The notes beneath the pieces are model-generated. The model did not search any database, was not told the DNA's origin, and was given only the letters and a program-made list of their open reading frames with translations. A DNA stretch of 64,000 nucleotides from Oscillospiraceae bacterium. Its GTDB lineage: Bacteria; Bacillota; Clostridia; UBA1212; SIG427. Shown here in pieces: positions 30,392 through 38,737 of the stretch (the first letter of the stretch is position 1; the number at the start of each line of letters is the position of its first letter). The stretch is from positions 124,001 through 188,000 of the forward strand of contig SVJE01000001.1 of assembly GCA_015069135.1 (NCBI GenBank), read 5' to 3'. A program made the position numbers and the translations under genes.

Positions 30392-32357
30392 ATATACTTA
30401 CACCATTTTTAGAGTAAACACATGGATAATTCTTTTCGAAATATTCCTGATCCAGAGCAGGATATGATCCTTTTTCGTTAGAGGAAATGTATACATAATC
30501 AATTCCGCAACTTTCTTTATTTTCTTCAAATACATTGCTTCTTATAAACATCTCCTGAATTAAGGCAGAACGTCCCTGATAGTCAACACCGTGGGAATTT
30601 AAGAATGTGCCTGAACCACAATAAATGTTTCTTCCTGTAAGAGAAGAAATTGCATTGTTGTGATTTGTTGCACAAAGGAAAGTAGAGTCAGCTTCTGTGT
30701 TTTCTAAAATAAAGTTACAGGCTTCTACCTGATCAGAACCATAAATTCCTATACAGCAGTAAAATTCTCCTTCAACAGGAGTACCTGAAACAACTTCTCT
30801 GGCTACAGTAAGAAGAGCGGAGAAAGAAGCTGTAAAAATTACAATTGTAAGAATAAAAATTTTTAAAGATTTCTGGGATTTTTTCATTCTGTCCAGCATA
30901 TCAATAATCCAGCCGGAAACAAGAATACAGCTAAATAAATACCACATAAAATAAAGTTTATTGTTATCATATGCAAGAGTCTGGAAGGCTACCAACTCTG
31001 TAACTGCAAATACAAGAATTGCACCTGAGTACATAATTTTCATTTTTTTGGAAGCCATAATAAAGGCTGGAATTAAAAGAATAAATACAATTCCCACATT
31101 TTTGATCCAGAACCATGGCCAAAAATCACCGGCTTCGTTATAGGCATTGAAGTGAAAATTAAGGAAACTTTCGCCACCTACTGCACCGAAAATCCAGATT
31201 ATAAACTGTGGTACTGCCAAAATTACAGCAGGAATACCGAACTTAAACCAGTTAACAAAAAATTGCTTTGAAGTAAGTGGAATAGTTTTGCTTTTTTTAC
31301 TTATTTTATTAATTCTTGTGGCAGTGTAAATAAGCCAGCAAAGGGCAATCAAACCGGTTGCGAAAAATGATTGAGTCTGTATCATTGGCAGGAGACCAGC
31401 TAATATACCTGCCGGAAGATAGAAGTTGTTTTTCTTGTCAAAAACTGCAGTGTAAAGAAGATAGAAAATTGCAAAAACAACCATCCAACCGAATAATGTG
31501 GCCCTTTGTGGGAGCATCATGTCAACAATTGCGTTGGTCCAGACAATGGTGGTTTCACCATCCCCTTTAAATCTGTAATTTGTCGGAGTACAGTACCAAC
31601 CTGTAAAAATATCCTTGAATTTTTCTTTATTCATAAAGAATAGAAAACCAAGTCCACCATTTAAGAAGTAGAATATAAAGGCAAGGGAGGTTTTTCTCTT
31701 GTCCTGAAGAATCTTATCTGCAAGAAGCCAGAAACCTGCAAAGGTTGCAAGGAAACCAACCAGCATTGGTAAAATGTATGATGCTTTAAGACTTGTCCCG
31801 AATATGTACAATGAAGAAGAAACTGAGTCACAAAGGAAATAATAATCCAACGGTGCTCCCGGGAAAATATTATAATCCGGTGGGAAAGTCTGTTGTTCTG
31901 CAATACTTGTAATTATTCCCAGGTGGAAATTCATGTCGCCATAGGTTGCCTGACCGGTATAATATCCGCCGTCAATTTCAACCAGCGTGTGATTAAATAT
32001 AAGAATTGCACCAAGAATCATAAAAACAAAAAGGAAGGGCATCAGAAGCTTGTCTGAAGCTGTCAGTTTGTTAGTTTTACTTTTTTTGTTTCTGAAAGGA
32101 TTAAGTCCACTTTCGGATTTCTTTCTGTAAAGTCCTACACAAAGAATGATTAGTCCGAAAAAAATAAATCCGCACAGGTGGGAAAAAATTGTAAATTCAA
32201 ATATAAATGAAAAGGGTACGTGGCTCCACATAAGACCGGTTAATCCAAATACAGCTCCCAACCAAAGTCTTATTACAATTCTCTTCTCTGTAAAAATAAA
32301 ATGAGAGAGCAAAAATCCCCCAAAAAGATATATAAGTAACAGTATTAAACCACCCAT
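30378..32357 (-). CDS. large polytopic membrane protein, GT-C / DUF2298-like
   Basis: A 659-aa protein. The start is ATG 32357, with GGGAGAAA upstream on the minus strand; an in-frame upstream start at 32411 lacks support. About twelve hydrophobic helices are interrupted by a large first loop with 'TYGDMNFHLGIITSIAEQ' and FPGAPLDYYF. Acidic residues in such loops mark GT-C fold lipid-linked sugar transferases and the DUF2298 family. The C-terminal region (about 540-659) is soluble and outside. The function is probably sugar transfer to a surface polymer, inferred only from fold features. Confidence 0.7.
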   Translation of the reverse strand: MGGLILLLIYLFGGFLLSHFIFTEKRIVIRLWLGAVFGLTGLMWSHVPFSFIFEFTIFSHLCGFIFFGLIILCVGLYRKKSESGLNPFRNKKSKTNKLTASDKLLMPFLFVFMILGAILIFNHTLVEIDGGYYTGQATYGDMNFHLGIITSIAEQQTFPPDYNIFPGAPLDYYFLCDSVSSSLYIFGTSLKASYILPMLVGFLATFAGFWLLADKILQDKRKTSLAFIFYFLNGGLGFLFFMNKEKFKDIFTGWYCTPTNYRFKGDGETTIVWTNAIVDMMLPQRATLFGWMVVFAIFYLLYTAVFDKKNNFYLPAGILAGLLPMIQTQSFFATGLIALCWLIYTATRINKISKKSKTIPLTSKQFFVNWFKFGIPAVILAVPQFIIWIFGAVGGESFLNFHFNAYNEAGDFWPWFWIKNVGIVFILLIPAFIMASKKMKIMYSGAILVFAVTELVAFQTLAYDNNKLYFMWYLFSCILVSGWIIDMLDRMKKSQKSLKIFILTIVIFTASFSALLTVAREVVSGTPVEGEFYCCIGIYGSDQVEACNFILENTEADSTFLCATNHNNAISSLTGRNIYCGSGTFLNSHGVDYQGRSALIQEMFIRSNVFEENKESCGIDYVYISSNEKGSYPALDQEYFEKNYPCVYSKNGVSIYDVR

Positions 32358-32485
32358 AAAATTTCTCCCTATATAAAATATAGTATAAATTAATTGGTAA
32401 AATAGTAGCACGAAAGCCGTTGCCAGTCAACAGAACATGTGGTATCATTCATAAAGAAAACAATATTTTACCGGGAGAATTAATC

Positions 32486-33757
32486 GTGAATTTTGAGAAC
32501 ATTTTACACGAAACATACAACATTGATAAAGATATCTGCAGATTAGGCACTCTTGTGGAAGAAGAACTTCAGCCGGTATTTGCTAAAATTGACAAGATAA
32601 GAGACTACAATCAGATTAAAGTTTTAAATGCCATGCAGGAAGCAGGTTTGGCAGAAAGACATATGCAGGGTACAACCGGATATGGCTATGACGATATAGG
32701 AAGAGAACTCCTTGACAGAGTTTATGCAAATGTATTTGATACAGAAGATGCTTTGGTGCGTACTCAGATTGTTTGTGGTACTCAGAGTCTTGCTCTTTGT
32801 TATTATGCCGTGCTTCGTCCTGGAGATGAGTTGGTAGCTGTAACCGGAAGACCTTATGACACAATGGATGAAATTATCGGTATACGTGATAACCCATCTT
32901 CTCTAAAATCGTTCGGTGTTACATATAAAGAAGTCGGACTTTTAGAAGATGGAAGTCCCGATTATGAAGGCATAGCAAAAACTATTGGTTCTAACACAAA
33001 AATGGCTGTTATTCAGCGTTCCAGAGGATATAATTACAGGGATTCTTTTGATATTGAGACTATCGGTAAAATAATTTCTACTATCAAAAGTGTAAATAAA
33101 AACATAGTTGTAATGGTTGATAACTGCTATGGCGAATTTGTGGATACCGCAGAGCCTACTAATGTAGGTGCAGATCTTATTGCAGGTTCTTTGATTAAGA
33201 ACCCGGGCGGAGGACTTGCTTTAACCGGTGGATACATTGCAGGTAAAGAACATTTGGTTGAACTTTGCGCAGACAGATTGACAGCGCCTGGACTTGGTAA
33301 ACATGTAGGTGCATCATTAGGTCATAACAGACAAATGATTCAGGGATTCTATATGGCGCCTCATACAGTTGCGGAAAGTCTTAAAGGTGCAGTTTTTACA
33401 GCAGGTTTATTTGAAAAGTTGGGATTTGAAACTTCTCCTGCTTCAACTGCAAGAAGAAGTGATATTATACAGGCTATTAAATTTAATGACCCTGAAAAAC
33501 TTAAATGCTTCTGTCAAAGTGTACAGGCTGCAGCTCCTGTGGATTCTTTTGTATGTCCTGAACCATGGGATATGCCTGGCTATGAAGATCCTGTTATTAT
33601 GGCAGCAGGTGCTTTTGTTCAGGGGGCATCTGTTGAATTAAGTGCAGACGGTCCTATGAGAGAACCTTTTGTTGCATATATGCAGGGTGGGCTTGTATAT
33701 GCTAATGTTAAACTGGCAGCGTTGATGGGTGCAGACAGAATTCTTAAAAAGGAATAG
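32486..33757 (+). CDS. methionine gamma-lyase / aluminium-resistance family PLP enzyme
   Basis: A 423-aa fold-type I PLP protein. The start is GTG 32486, with GGGAGA 7 bases before it; the longer frame upstream has no ribosome site. The PLP lysine lies in GSLIKNPGGGLALTGGY, and VMVDNCYGEF provides the Asp that binds the pyridine nitrogen. This is the YnbB-type family (Met_gamma_lyase), common near miaA-hfq in Firmicutes and annotated either as methionine gamma-lyase or aluminium resistance protein; its real substrate is unsettled. It stands at the head of the HlyD-yggS-sepF group, 4 bp before the next gene. Confidence 0.9.
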   Translation: MNFENILHETYNIDKDICRLGTLVEEELQPVFAKIDKIRDYNQIKVLNAMQEAGLAERHMQGTTGYGYDDIGRELLDRVYANVFDTEDALVRTQIVCGTQSLALCYYAVLRPGDELVAVTGRPYDTMDEIIGIRDNPSSLKSFGVTYKEVGLLEDGSPDYEGIAKTIGSNTKMAVIQRSRGYNYRDSFDIETIGKIISTIKSVNKNIVVMVDNCYGEFVDTAEPTNVGADLIAGSLIKNPGGGLALTGGYIAGKEHLVELCADRLTAPGLGKHVGASLGHNRQMIQGFYMAPHTVAESLKGAVFTAGLFEKLGFETSPASTARRSDIIQAIKFNDPEKLKCFCQSVQAAAPVDSFVCPEPWDMPGYEDPVIMAAGAFVQGASVELSADGPMREPFVAYMQGGLVYANVKLAALMGADRILKKE

Positions 33758-33761
33758 TAAA

Positions 33762-35288
33762 ATGGCAGATTTCAGAGATGAACGTTCATCAAATTTAAAA
33801 AAATTAAAATCTCCCGGTGATAATAAAGGAAGTTTTTTTACTTCTTCTAATAAAACATTGTTTACTGAAAATGCAGATTCCTCTAAAAAACATGAGACTA
33901 AAATATTCCGTCCTGTTTTTAGCAGAAAGAAATCTTCAGGTGAAAAAAGAAGTAAAAAGAATCTTAAAATTGTTACAGGTTCTAAAGAAAAACGAAACAC
34001 TAAACCGCCGGTTAAGAAAAAAACTGATGAAAGTAAAAACAGTAAGAGCGGATTTATAGCGATTGCAACTTTTTTTGGTATTATTTGTGCACTTATTATA
34101 TTTACTGTGGTAGTTCCCCGCGTTTCTTCCGGGATTAAAACCGGTTATGTGCAGAACGGTATTATTGAAAAAAGTGTTGACGGAAGTGCTGTGTTTTTAA
34201 GAGATGAACTAACTGTTAAATCAGAATTTTCAGGAAAGGTTATCCCTGCCATCAATGAAGGAGAACGAGTTGCAAAAAATGATGTTGTAGCTTATGTTGT
34301 CGATGGAGAACATGAGCAGATTGTTGAAGAACTTAAACAGATTGAAGATCGTATTTTATCAGCCCAGACATACAACGACAATGTTTCGGGCTCAGTGCTT
34401 AATGGTATTAACCAGGTAAGCTTGGCTGTTTCTGCTGAAATTCAGAGCTTCACACCTGAACTTTCGAAAGGATCTCTCAGAAATTTTTCTGATGTAAAGT
34501 CAAATATAAACAGTTATTTTAATATGCAGAACGACATGAGTCTTAGCATTGAAAGTAAGAATGAATATATTAAACTCTTACAGGACAAAAGACAGGATGT
34601 TCTTAACAAATTAAGTGGACATATGTACTCATTAACAGCTCCTGATGCTGGTGTTGTGTCATATTGTTTAGACGGAAATGAAAGTAAGGTATCAGAACTG
34701 GATTATTTAAATATTGATTTTGAATCCCTGGAGGGACTTGATAAGAATTACGAACGTACAACAGGTCGTGATATATCTGCCGGTGAAAATGTTTTCAGAA
34801 TTACTACAGGTAATGATTATTATATTGCAGTTACGGTTCCTTTTGAGGATGGATCAAAAATAAAGAAAGATGCTACAGTTACTTTACAGGCGTTGGATCA
34901 TTCTTTCAAAGCTCTTGCTAAAGTTATATCTGTCACAGGAGATGGGGAAAATTCCCTTGTAGTGTTAAAAAGCTCTTCAAATATGGCTACAACTATTTCT
35001 TACAGAGTACAGGATGTAAATATTATTTATGAGTCTGTTTCCGGAATGAAAATACCTATGAGAGCATTAACTGATTGGGATAGTGCCATGCTTACTGCAA
35101 AAGTTACTGTTATAAGATCAAACACTGTTTACGGAATTTATGTTCATGTACAGTCCTATAACGATGAATATGCAATTGTAACAAACAAAACATCATTTGA
35201 AGATTTACAGGAAACAGCAGGACTTAAAGCAAATGATATGTATGTACATAATCCTGACAGTGTAACAGAAGGTGAAATAATAGAATGA
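33762..35288 (+). CDS. HlyD-like membrane adaptor protein in cell-division cluster
   Basis: A 508-aa protein. The start is ATG 33762; ribosome pairing is poor (GGAATAG) and it may depend on coupling to the preceding gene. Residues 1-95 are a very basic Lys/Ser-rich cytoplasmic tail, residues 97-118 a single membrane helix. The rest is extracytoplasmic with lipoyl-like halves (KSEFSGKVIPAINEGERV) around a helical hairpin. This resembles HlyD adaptors, but no ABC partner is encoded nearby. The constant linkage to yggS and sepF in related genomes suggests an envelope or division role. Confidence 0.82.
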   Translation: MADFRDERSSNLKKLKSPGDNKGSFFTSSNKTLFTENADSSKKHETKIFRPVFSRKKSSGEKRSKKNLKIVTGSKEKRNTKPPVKKKTDESKNSKSGFIAIATFFGIICALIIFTVVVPRVSSGIKTGYVQNGIIEKSVDGSAVFLRDELTVKSEFSGKVIPAINEGERVAKNDVVAYVVDGEHEQIVEELKQIEDRILSAQTYNDNVSGSVLNGINQVSLAVSAEIQSFTPELSKGSLRNFSDVKSNINSYFNMQNDMSLSIESKNEYIKLLQDKRQDVLNKLSGHMYSLTAPDAGVVSYCLDGNESKVSELDYLNIDFESLEGLDKNYERTTGRDISAGENVFRITTGNDYYIAVTVPFEDGSKIKKDATVTLQALDHSFKALAKVISVTGDGENSLVVLKSSSNMATTISYRVQDVNIIYESVSGMKIPMRALTDWDSAMLTAKVTVIRSNTVYGIYVHVQSYNDEYAIVTNKTSFEDLQETAGLKANDMYVHNPDSVTEGEIIE

Positions 35289-35977
35289 CAATTTATGATA
35301 ATGTTTTAAGAGTAAAGGATAAAATTTCTGAAGCTGCTGTACGTTCCGGCAGAAATCCTGATGATATTACCTTAGTGGCAGTGTCAAAAACCGTAGGTCA
35401 TCAGGAAGTTAAAGAAGCAATCAGAGCAGGGGTAACACACTTTGCCGAAAATAGAGTTCAGATGTTATTAGATAAGCAGAAGGATCCGGACCTTATATAT
35501 CCTAAGGTTGATTGGCACCTTATAGGACATCTTCAGACAAATAAGGTAAAATACCTTAAAGATAGAGTTTCGCTTATTCATTCAGTAGATAGTATAAAAC
35601 TTGTTGAAGAGATAAACAAACAGGCGGAGAAAAACGGTAAAAAAACTGATATTTTACTTGAGCTTAACATATCAGGCGAAGAAAGTAAATTTGGACTTTC
35701 ACCTGAAGAAATACCTGTATTCATGGAGAAATTCAGCGAGTTCAACCATGTTAATTTAAAGGGTCTGATGACCATGGCGCCCAAGATTGCTGAAGAAAAA
35801 GAAAAAAGGAAAATTTTCTGCAAATTAAATGAAATTTTTGTTGACATGAATAGTAATAAAATATATAATATACATATGTCAATTATGTCTATGGGAATGA
35901 GCAATGATTTCGAGGTTGCAGTGGAAGAAGGTTCGAACTTAGTCAGGATTGGCACCAGTATTTTTTACACAGGATAA
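35285..35977 (+). CDS. yggS: YggS family PLP homeostasis protein
   Basis: A 230-aa fold-type III PLP-binding protein without known catalytic activity. It controls free pyridoxal phosphate and amino-acid balance. The PLP lysine lies in LVAVSKTVG, and 'FAENRVQMLLDK', WHLIGHLQTNKVKYL and 'LKGLMTMAP' are family signatures. SMGMSNDFEVAVEEGSNLVRIGT closes the site. It overlaps the HlyD gene by 4 bp. The link to sepF is standard in Firmicutes. Confidence 0.96.
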   Translation: MTIYDNVLRVKDKISEAAVRSGRNPDDITLVAVSKTVGHQEVKEAIRAGVTHFAENRVQMLLDKQKDPDLIYPKVDWHLIGHLQTNKVKYLKDRVSLIHSVDSIKLVEEINKQAEKNGKKTDILLELNISGEESKFGLSPEEIPVFMEKFSEFNHVNLKGLMTMAPKIAEEKEKRKIFCKLNEIFVDMNSNKIYNIHMSIMSMGMSNDFEVAVEEGSNLVRIGTSIFYTG

Positions 35978-36013
35978 AATTTTTAATTTTCAAAAGACAA
36001 GGGGGCAATAATT

Positions 36014-36613
36014 ATGGCAGCCTTATTTGACAAGGTTAAAGGCTTTTTGGGCATGGACGAAAGTGAGATTGTTGATTACGATAACGAGGGTCTTTATGAT
36101 TTCGACGATGAAGTAGAGGATACAGCTCAGACAAATCGTTTCATTCGTTCAACTTCTAAGAAATCCGATTTTGAGGTTTCATCTACATCAGCTAAGGGCG
36201 GAAGACTTTTTGGCAACCGATTCTCATCAGGTATTGATTTTAAGCAGACAGAAGCTAAAAAGGAATCCAAGGAGAATACTAAAGAGGAGGCCAGAAAGAT
36301 GGTTAATGTTGGTTCTTCCGGTATGCGTCTTGTTCTTTGCAAGCCAACCGAGTTTGACAACTGTCAGGGAATCTGTTCTCATTTGAGAGCTCAGATGACA
36401 ATAGTATTAAATTTGCAATATGTTGCCAATGCAGCTGATCGCAAAAGAATTTTTGATTTTGTTTCAGGATGCTGCTATGCTCTTGACGGAAACATTCAAA
36501 AGGTAGCAGACTTAATATATGTTGTTGCGCCTTGCAGTGTTGATGTATTTGCCGAAGTTGCTGAAGGGGAAAAAGTTTCTTCTGAAGCTTATGATTACGA
36601 CAATATATTTTAA
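36014..36613 (+). CDS. sepF: cell division protein SepF
   Basis: A 199-aa protein that anchors FtsZ to the membrane and aligns septal wall synthesis. The N-terminal amphipathic helix (MAALFDKVKGFLGM) is the membrane anchor. A disordered Ser/Lys linker (about 40-98) follows, then the SepF core with 'VLCKPTEFDNCQGICSHL' and 'DFVSGCCYALDGNIQKV'. It carries more Cys residues in the core than typical SepF. A GGGGG site precedes ATG 36014. A terminator follows. Confidence 0.95.
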   Translation: MAALFDKVKGFLGMDESEIVDYDNEGLYDFDDEVEDTAQTNRFIRSTSKKSDFEVSSTSAKGGRLFGNRFSSGIDFKQTEAKKESKENTKEEARKMVNVGSSGMRLVLCKPTEFDNCQGICSHLRAQMTIVLNLQYVANAADRKRIFDFVSGCCYALDGNIQKVADLIYVVAPCSVDVFAEVAEGEKVSSEAYDYDNIF

Positions 36614-36633
36614 TTAAGTTTTAGTTAATTAAG

Positions 36634-36670
36634 GGCATTCATTACATTTGTTTTGAATGCCTATTTTTTA
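36634..36670 (+). terminator. terminator after sepF
   Basis: GGCATTCA (36634-36641) pairs with TGAATGCC (36654-36661), followed by TATTTTTTAT. Confidence 0.85.
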
Positions 36671-36694
36671 TGTAAATAATGTTGGAGGTAATTT

Positions 36695-38665
36695 ATGTCT
36701 ATTTGTAAAATTGTTGAATTGTCACATAAGTATGGTGCCAACCCGGATTTTGTTTTAGCCGGCGGCGGAAATACTTCATATAAGGATGATGAATTCCTGT
36801 ATATCAAAGGTTCCGGTACTACACTTGCTACTATTACTGAAGAAGGTTTTGTGAAAATGAACAGAGCAAAACTTTCTGCTATGTTTGACAGAGAATATTC
36901 CAAGGATTCTGCTGCAAGAGAAGCTGAGGTTTTGGCTGATATGATGGCTGCAAGAGAGCCCTCTGAACTTGCAAAGCGTCCTAGTGTTGAAACATTGCTT
37001 CACAATATTATTAACTACACATACATCGTCCATACTCATCCAGCTCAGGCTAATGGTCTTACATGTGGTAAAGATGGTAAAGCTATTGCTGAAAAGCTTT
37101 GGGGCGATAAGGTTGTATGGATTGACCTTATGGAACCAGGATTTGTTCTTGCTGTGGCTGTTAAGGAAGCGTTGGACAACTATAAAGCAAAAACAGGTAA
37201 AGATGCTAATGCAATCATTTTACAGAACCACGGTATTTTCATTGCAGGTAACACACCTGAAGATATTGAAGCAAATACAAATATGATTTTTGATGCTCTT
37301 AAAGATCAGTGTAAAATAACTCCTGATTTTTCTGAAGTTGAATTTGATAAAGAAAGAGCAGCTTTGATTGCTCCTGCTATCAGAATGCTGTTAAGAGACA
37401 ACGGTACATCTGTTGTTAAGTTCTATACAAACAAGCAGGTTATGGAATTTGTTAAGGATAAAGAAGCATTTTACCCTATATCCTCTGCATTTTCACCTGA
37501 CCATATTGTTTATTGTAAGCCTGAAGCTGTTTTTGTTGAGGCAGCTGAAGATATGGATACCCAGTACGACTTATTGGTAAAGGCAATTGAAGATTATAAA
37601 TCTTCCAAAGGCTTTGCTCCGAAGGTTGTAGCTGTTCAGGGTCTTGGTTACTACGCTTGGGGTACAAATGTTAAGAATGCAAACATCTGTGGCGAAGTAT
37701 TTATGGATGCTGTTAAGATTGGTGCTTATTCACAGAACTTTGGTGGAGCACTGTTTATGACAGATTATATGATTGATTTTATCTGTAACTGGGAAGTTGA
37801 ATCTTACAGATCAAAAGTAAGTCTTGGTGCAGGTGCTTCCAAGAGACTGGAAAGCAAGATTGCAATTGTTACAGGTAGTGCACAGGGCTTCGGTCAGGGT
37901 ATTGCTGAAGAAATGCTTAAGGAAGGTTGTAATGTTGTTATTGCTGACCTTAACCTTGAACTTGCTCAGACCAACAGTGACAACATGAATGCAAAATACG
38001 GCGCTAAACATTCTTTCGCCTTAGGTGGAAATGTTGGTGACGAAGATTCTGTTAAAGATATGGTTTATTCAACTGTTCTTGAATATGGCGGACTTGATAT
38101 TTTTGTAAATAACGCAGGTATTGCTATTGCCGGAACATTGGAAGAAATGGTTGTTGGTAAGTTTGAACTTGTTACTAAGGTTAACTACACAGCATATTTC
38201 CTCTGTACAAAATATGCTTCCAGAATTATGAAGATTCAAAACAGATTTGATAAGTCATACATGATGGATATTATCCAGATTAACTCTAAGTCTGGCTTAG
38301 AAGGAAGTAAGAACAACTTTGCTTACGCAGGAAGTAAGTTTGGCGGTATCGGTCTTACACAGAGTTTTGCTTTAGAGTTGGTTGGCTATAATATCAAAGT
38401 AAACTGTATTTGCCCGGGTAACCTTCTTAATGGTCCATTGTGGTCTGACCCTGTTAAGGGATTGTTTGTACAGTACCTTAACGCAGGTAAAGTTCCGGGA
38501 GCTAAAACTGTTGCTGATGTAAGAGAATATTACGAGAGCAAAGTACCTATGCATAGAGGTTGTGAAATTATCGACGTTGCAAGAGCAATCTTCTATATTG
38601 TTGAGCAGGAGTATGAGACAGGTCAAGCAATTCCTGTAACCGGTGGACAGATAATGCTTAACTAA
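36695..38665 (+). CDS. bifunctional class II aldolase / short-chain dehydrogenase
   Basis: A 656-aa fusion. Residues about 1-390 are a class II (zinc) aldolase/adducin domain, with the metal-binding HTHPAQANGLT and a later LQNHGIF. Residues about 405-656 are an SDR with the NAD-binding TGSAQGFGQGIAEEM, VNNAGIA and catalytic YAGSKFG. This domain order matches rhamnulose-1-phosphate aldolase / lactaldehyde dehydrogenase fusions (RhaD-type). A rhamnulokinase gene lies 20 kb away, supporting a deoxysugar role, although other sugars are possible. It is a single-gene unit with GGAGG before ATG 36695. Confidence 0.88.
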   Translation: MSICKIVELSHKYGANPDFVLAGGGNTSYKDDEFLYIKGSGTTLATITEEGFVKMNRAKLSAMFDREYSKDSAAREAEVLADMMAAREPSELAKRPSVETLLHNIINYTYIVHTHPAQANGLTCGKDGKAIAEKLWGDKVVWIDLMEPGFVLAVAVKEALDNYKAKTGKDANAIILQNHGIFIAGNTPEDIEANTNMIFDALKDQCKITPDFSEVEFDKERAALIAPAIRMLLRDNGTSVVKFYTNKQVMEFVKDKEAFYPISSAFSPDHIVYCKPEAVFVEAAEDMDTQYDLLVKAIEDYKSSKGFAPKVVAVQGLGYYAWGTNVKNANICGEVFMDAVKIGAYSQNFGGALFMTDYMIDFICNWEVESYRSKVSLGAGASKRLESKIAIVTGSAQGFGQGIAEEMLKEGCNVVIADLNLELAQTNSDNMNAKYGAKHSFALGGNVGDEDSVKDMVYSTVLEYGGLDIFVNNAGIAIAGTLEEMVVGKFELVTKVNYTAYFLCTKYASRIMKIQNRFDKSYMMDIIQINSKSGLEGSKNNFAYAGSKFGGIGLTQSFALELVGYNIKVNCICPGNLLNGPLWSDPVKGLFVQYLNAGKVPGAKTVADVREYYESKVPMHRGCEIIDVARAIFYIVEQEYETGQAIPVTGGQIMLN

Positions 38666-38682
38666 TAACAGGATAAATAAAA

Positions 38683-38707
38683 GGGCTGCCTATTTTGTAG
38701 ACAGCCC
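38683..38707 (+). terminator. probable terminator after aldolase-dehydrogenase
   Basis: GGGCTG (38683-38688) pairs with CAGCCC (38702-38707), with an inner CTA/TAG. The tail is only moderately T-rich. Confidence 0.6.
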
Positions 38708-38737
38708 CTTTGAACTATTTTTGAGGTGTGTAATTTA

